NCBI RefSeq assembly: GCF_900115265.1
Contig: NZ_FOVU01000012.1
Span: forward strand, 62,001-126,000
DNA from: Bradyrhizobium sp. Ghvi
GTDB lineage: Bacteria > Pseudomonadota > Alphaproteobacteria > Rhizobiales > Xanthobacteraceae
Length of the DNA: 64,000 nt
Direction: 5' to 3'
The first letter of the stretch is position 1; the number at the start of each line of letters is the position of its first letter. This document shows, piece after piece, positions 60,722 to 64,000 of the stretch. Position numbers and translations under genes: made by a program. The notes beneath the pieces were generated by a model. It was not told the DNA's origin, did no database searches, and saw nothing but the letters and a program-made list of their open reading frames with translations.

Positions 60722-62869
60722 TCAATTATCCAGGAAGCTCCGCAACTTCCGTGACCTGCTCGGATGCTTCAGCTTGCGCAGCGCCTTCGCTTCGATCTGG
60801 CGGATACGCTCTCTCGTCACGCTGAACTGCTGGCCCACTTCTTCCAGCGTGTGGTCGGTGTTCATGCCGATGCCGAAGCGCATGCGGAGGACGCGCTCTT
60901 CGCGCGGGGTGAGCGAAGCCAGCACGCGCGTGGTGGTCTCGCGAAGGTTGGACTGGATCGCGGCGTCGATGGGCAGGATCGCGTTCTTGTCCTCGATGAA
61001 ATCGCCGAGGTGTGAATCCTCTTCGTCGCCGACGGGGGTTTCGAGCGACAAGGGCTCCTTGGCGATCTTGAGGACCTTGCGGACCTTCTCCAGGGGCATG
61101 CCGAGCTTTTCGGCGAGCTCTTCCGGGGTCGGCTCGCGGCCGATCTCGTTGAGCATCTGCCTGGACGTGCGCACGATCTTGTTGATCGTCTCGATCATGT
61201 GCACGGGGATGCGGATGGTGCGGGCCTGGTCCGCAATGCTGCGCGTGATCGCCTGCCGGATCCACCACGTGGCGTAGGTCGAGAACTTGTAGCCGCGGCG
61301 GTATTCGAACTTATCGACCGCCTTCATCAGGCCGATATTGCCTTCCTGGATCAGGTCGAGGAATTGCAAGCCGCGGTTGGTGTATTTCTTGGCGATCGAG
61401 ATCACCAGACGAAGGTTGGCTTCCACCATCTCCTTCTTGGCCTGGCGTGCCTCGCGCTCGCCCTTCTGCACGGAGTGCACGATCTTGCGGAACTCGACGA
61501 TCTCGAGGCCGGTCAGCGCCGCGAGCTGATGCACCTCGTGACGGAGGTCCTTGATCCGGTCCTTCTCGTGATGGACGAAATTCTTCCAGCCCTTGGCCGA
61601 GAGCTTCGACACACGATTGAGCCAGCGCGGATCGAGCTCCGAGCCGGTGTAGTTGCGCAGGAAGTCCTCGCGCGCGACGCCGTGGCTGTCGGCGAGGCGC
61701 ATCAGGCGGCCCTCATGCGAGACGAGACGCTTGTTGATGTCGTAGAGCTGCTCGACGAGGCTGTCGATACGCGCCTGGTTCAGGCGCAGCGACTTCACCT
61801 CGACGATGATCTCGTCCTTGAGCTTGCGGTACTTGCGCTCCTGGTGCGGCGACAGCGAGGGACCATGCGAGGTGCTCTCGAGCTGGTTCTGGATGTCCTG
61901 TTCCTGAAGCTTGCGCAGCTTCTTGTAGCTCTCGGCGATCTTGTCGAAGATCTCGACGACCTTCGGCTTGAGCTCGGCCTCGATCGCCGCGAGCGACATC
62001 TGGTTCTCGAACTCGTCGTCCTCGTCCATGTCGGCTTCGGCGGCGGCTTCGCCCGGATCCTTGTCCTCGCCACCGGCGGCGGCCGGCTGCGCGGCGCGGA
62101 ACGGGGTCGGCGACGGCGGAGCTGCGGGCGGGGCGACATGCGCGGGCGCTACCGCCGCTGCCGGCTGGCCGCCTTCAGCCGCGGCCTCGCCGTTCTCGCC
62201 GGCGGGACCTGCGATCATCGCCGTGTTCATGCCGCCCTTGGCGTCGGGGCCGGCATAGGTCGCTTCGAGATCGATGATGTCGCGGAGGAAGATCTTGCCT
62301 TCGTTGAGCTCGTCGCGCCAGATGATGATGGCCTGGAAGGTCAGCGGGCTTTCGCAGAGGCCCGCGATCATCGCCTCGCGGCCGGCCTCGATGCGCTTGG
62401 CGATGGCGATTTCGCCTTCGCGCGACAGCAGTTCGACCGTGCCCATCTCGCGCAGATACATGCGCACGGGGTCGTCGGTGCGCTCGCCCGGCTCGCTCTT
62501 CTTGACCTCGGTGACGGCCTTCTGGGTGACCTCGACGAGCTCGTTATCGGTCTCGTCGTCGGCCTCGTCCTTCTCCTCCTCGCCTTCGCTGTCGTCGGCT
62601 TCGGTGACGTTGATGCCCATGTCCGAGAGCATGGACATGATGTCCTCGATCTGCTCCGGGGAGGTCTGGTCGGACGGCAAAACTTCATTGAGCTGATCGA
62701 AGGTCACGAAGCCGCGCTTCTTGGCCTGCTTGATCATCTTCTTCACTGCCGCATCGGACAGATCGAGCAAGGGAGACGGCGCGTCCTGGGAGTCCTTCTC
62801 CGGCGCGTCCGCTGCCTTGTCGTCTTTTTCCTTGTCCTTCGCCTGCAGCGTCTTTGCCTTGGTGGCCAT
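60722..62869 (-). CDS. rpoD: RNA polymerase primary sigma factor RpoD (sigma-70)
   Basis: The 715-residue protein has region 1.1 (about 25-110; [20 protein letters not shown]), region 1.2 with [11 protein letters not shown], a long acidic non-conserved region with an Ala/Pro-rich linker, region 2 ([54 protein letters not shown]), region 3 and region 4 ([21 protein letters not shown]). It directs housekeeping transcription. It follows dnaG in the same direction, the conserved macromolecular-synthesis order. Confidence 0.98.
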   Translation of the reverse strand: MATKAKTLQAKDKEKDDKAADAPEKDSQDAPSPLLDLSDAAVKKMIKQAKKRGFVTFDQLNEVLPSDQTSPEQIEDIMSMLSDMGINVTEADDSEGEEEKDEADDETDNELVEVTQKAVTEVKKSEPGERTDDPVRMYLREMGTVELLSREGEIAIAKRIEAGREAMIAGLCESPLTFQAIIIWRDELNEGKIFLRDIIDLEATYAGPDAKGGMNTAMIAGPAGENGEAAAEGGQPAAAVAPAHVAPPAAPPSPTPFRAAQPAAAGGEDKDPGEAAAEADMDEDDEFENQMSLAAIEAELKPKVVEIFDKIAESYKKLRKLQEQDIQNQLESTSHGPSLSPHQERKYRKLKDEIIVEVKSLRLNQARIDSLVEQLYDINKRLVSHEGRLMRLADSHGVAREDFLRNYTGSELDPRWLNRVSKLSAKGWKNFVHHEKDRIKDLRHEVHQLAALTGLEIVEFRKIVHSVQKGEREARQAKKEMVEANLRLVISIAKKYTNRGLQFLDLIQEGNIGLMKAVDKFEYRRGYKFSTYATWWIRQAITRSIADQARTIRIPVHMIETINKIVRTSRQMLNEIGREPTPEELAEKLGMPLEKVRKVLKIAKEPLSLETPVGDEEDSHLGDFIEDKNAILPIDAAIQSNLRETTTRVLASLTPREERVLRMRFGIGMNTDHTLEEVGQQFSVTRERIRQIEAKALRKLKHPSRSRKLRSFLDN

Positions 62870-63244
62870 CCATTGCTCCTAAACGCGCTTCATGCGGAAG
62901 ACTCATCGCCTCCCAGCGTGAATTCACTTGAACCTGTTGTTCGACGCTCTCGCTTCGTCAGATCTCGACACGGAAAGGGCGGCGCGCACAGATCTCGCCA
63001 CCCCGACCTTTCTCTCGCCGGATTTGCCTAACGCTTCGTGAGCCTCTTTGTCGCGGCGGATGCAGGTGAAGTGCCAACAGCTATTGCGCGGATTCATTCC
63101 TGACGCGTCTGTTCTGCCTGCGGCCGCGGGGGCCAAAGTGCTACAAGACCGTTAAGCCTCGATTAACCCTGTTTTTGCCGCCAAACCTTGGATTTGGCGA
63201 GTCTTTTAGCGGTTCCGACCACGGCCGTCCGCATGATTCTTTCA
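62870..63244. other. dnaG-rpoD intergenic region
   Basis: The 375 bp hold no supported gene. They should carry the rpoD promoter(s) on the minus strand, probably near 62,930-63,120. A 7-bp perfect stem CGCCAAA/TTTGGCG (63179-63199) lies just beyond the dnaG stop codon; on the minus strand it is not followed by a T-run. Confidence 0.5.
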
Positions 63245-64000
63245 TCACACGCTCTTCTGGAGCCGGCCCGACAGTTCGCCAAAACCCTCGATCAGGGCCT
63301 CAGTACCGTCGACCTCTCCTATCCGAGCCTTGACGTCACGCAGCCACGCCAAATTGGCCTCGCTGGGGTCCTCCCCCAAGGCCAGCTCGGCGTCTTTCAG
63401 CTCTCTAAGTAGTGAATGCCATTGCCGATGCAAGGCAACGAGCTGATGCCAGGTGGCAAGAACGTCGTCCCGCGCCGCGCCCTCGCGGGCGCCCCACACC
63501 GCCGCGGTGGTGATGGCGCCTTCAACCCGTTGAAGAACCTGAGAAAATCCGCTCCTGTCGAGATCGCCGCGCATCTTCTCGGCCTGCTCTTCCGGGTCCG
63601 GCGAGTGATAATGATCGTTGACGAAGGCGCTGATGATGGCGGCCCGAAGCTTGTGGGCCTCGGGGTGGGCGATCTCCAGGGCGGCGACCTCTTCGAGATG
63701 ATCATGCAGCAGCCAGGGGTGGTTGATCAGGCATTGCAGGATCAGGGCTTCGCGGCGGGAAATGGCGCTCCTCTGCCCGCGCATGATCGGGCTCGCCGCC
63801 AGCTGCGGGCTCGCCGCCTGATAGGGGCCGGAAGGTAGTGGGGTGGGGCCAGGCGGGCCGCCGCGGCGGCCGCCGAATCCCTGACCGCCGAATCGATTCG
63901 CCTGCCCGCCGCGGGGCTGGAACGAGCGGCCGCCGCCGCCCTGGCGGAAACCGCCCCGGCCGGCAAAGCCGCCGCGCCCGCCGTCGGGCGAGAAGGTGCG
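63245..64000 (-). CDS. dnaG: DNA primase, C-terminal part (5' end outside window)
   Basis: The frame is open to the window edge (252 residues seen). It begins with a Gly/Arg/Phe-rich linker with RGG, GRGGF and FGGQGFGGRRGG units, followed by SRREALILQCLINHPWLL and VAALEIAHPEAHKLRAAII, the typical DnaB-binding C-terminal domain of DnaG. The catalytic zinc and TOPRIM domains lie outside. rpoD lies downstream. The length and RGG character of the linker are unusual. Confidence 0.9.
   Translation of the reverse strand, partial: RTFSPDGGRGGFAGRGGFRQGGGGRSFQPRGGQANRFGGQGFGGRRGGPPGPTPLPSGPYQAASPQLAASPIMRGQRSAISRREALILQCLINHPWLLHDHLEEVAALEIAHPEAHKLRAAIISAFVNDHYHSPDPEEQAEKMRGDLDRSGFSQVLQRVEGAITTAAVWGAREGAARDDVLATWHQLVALHRQWHSLLRELKDAELALGEDPSEANLAWLRDVKARIGEVDGTEALIEGFGELSGRLQKSV

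Noticed and set aside
1-64000. CRISPR arrays and insertion sequences
   Set aside because: I saw no regularly spaced direct repeats with spacers, and no transposase gene.

Overview
The window looks like a chromosome segment of a Rhizobiales alphaproteobacterium, most probably Bradyrhizobium or a close relative. The DNA is GC-rich, a dnaG-rpoD pair closes the window, an alphaproteobacterial RpoH is present, several small lineage-type proteins occur, and the spacers carry families of palindromic intergenic repeats. The genus is inferred from recognition of protein and repeat types; no search was run.

Layout. 1-6.6 kb: end of an acyl-CoA dehydrogenase, an orphan CoxL-type molybdenum hydroxylase, a DapA-family aldolase, an outer-membrane transporter-like protein, a YbjQ protein and a DegP-like protein that has lost its catalytic His and Ser. 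6.6-12 kb: a small LuxR-type regulator, an OmpR/EnvZ-type two-component pair, a Gly-rich secreted protein and Tex. 12-27.6 kb is metabolic: a cyanuric acid hydrolase/barbiturase-family enzyme and an amidase, a double-hotdog thioesterase, dgoA-dgoK, a flavin monooxygenase and flavin reductase behind a near-consensus sigma-54 promoter with upstream palindromes, an AcoR-type sigma-54 activator, a single-chain acyl-CoA carboxylase and an acyl-CoA ligase. 27.7-35.8 kb: a chemotaxis receptor, a TetR/tautomerase pair with a double operator, a CENP-V/GFA protein, a probable amidohydrolase-CobW-DUF1989 operon and a 2H phosphoesterase.

35,895-48,422 is a 12.5-kb integrated element. It is bounded by a 17-bp direct repeat that copies the 3' end (including CCA) of tRNA-Glu(CTC). 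Next to the intact tRNA lie a tyrosine integrase and an excisionase-like gene. The element has a RepA-like helicase, a run of small genes and a compact capsid module: an HTH protein, a lambda-type portal, a fused prohead protease/major capsid protein, and a gpW-like connector. I see no large terminase, tail, lysis or holin gene. An A/T-richer gene at the far end encodes a TIR-like/deoxyribosyltransferase-like domain fused to a P-loop NTPase, a likely anti-phage cargo. The best reading is a capsid-encoding phage satellite or a strongly reduced prophage.

48.4-64 kb returns to core genome: RluA-type pseudouridine synthase, RpoH, a peptidoglycan amidase, a diguanylate cyclase, a 22-residue Lys/Ala peptide gene, a LysE exporter, a single-domain response regulator, an SDR remnant, an MltB-type transglycosylase, small proteins, a DCC-family protein, a two-gene DUF5131-TcmP module, RpoD, and the C-terminus of DnaG with an RGG-rich linker.
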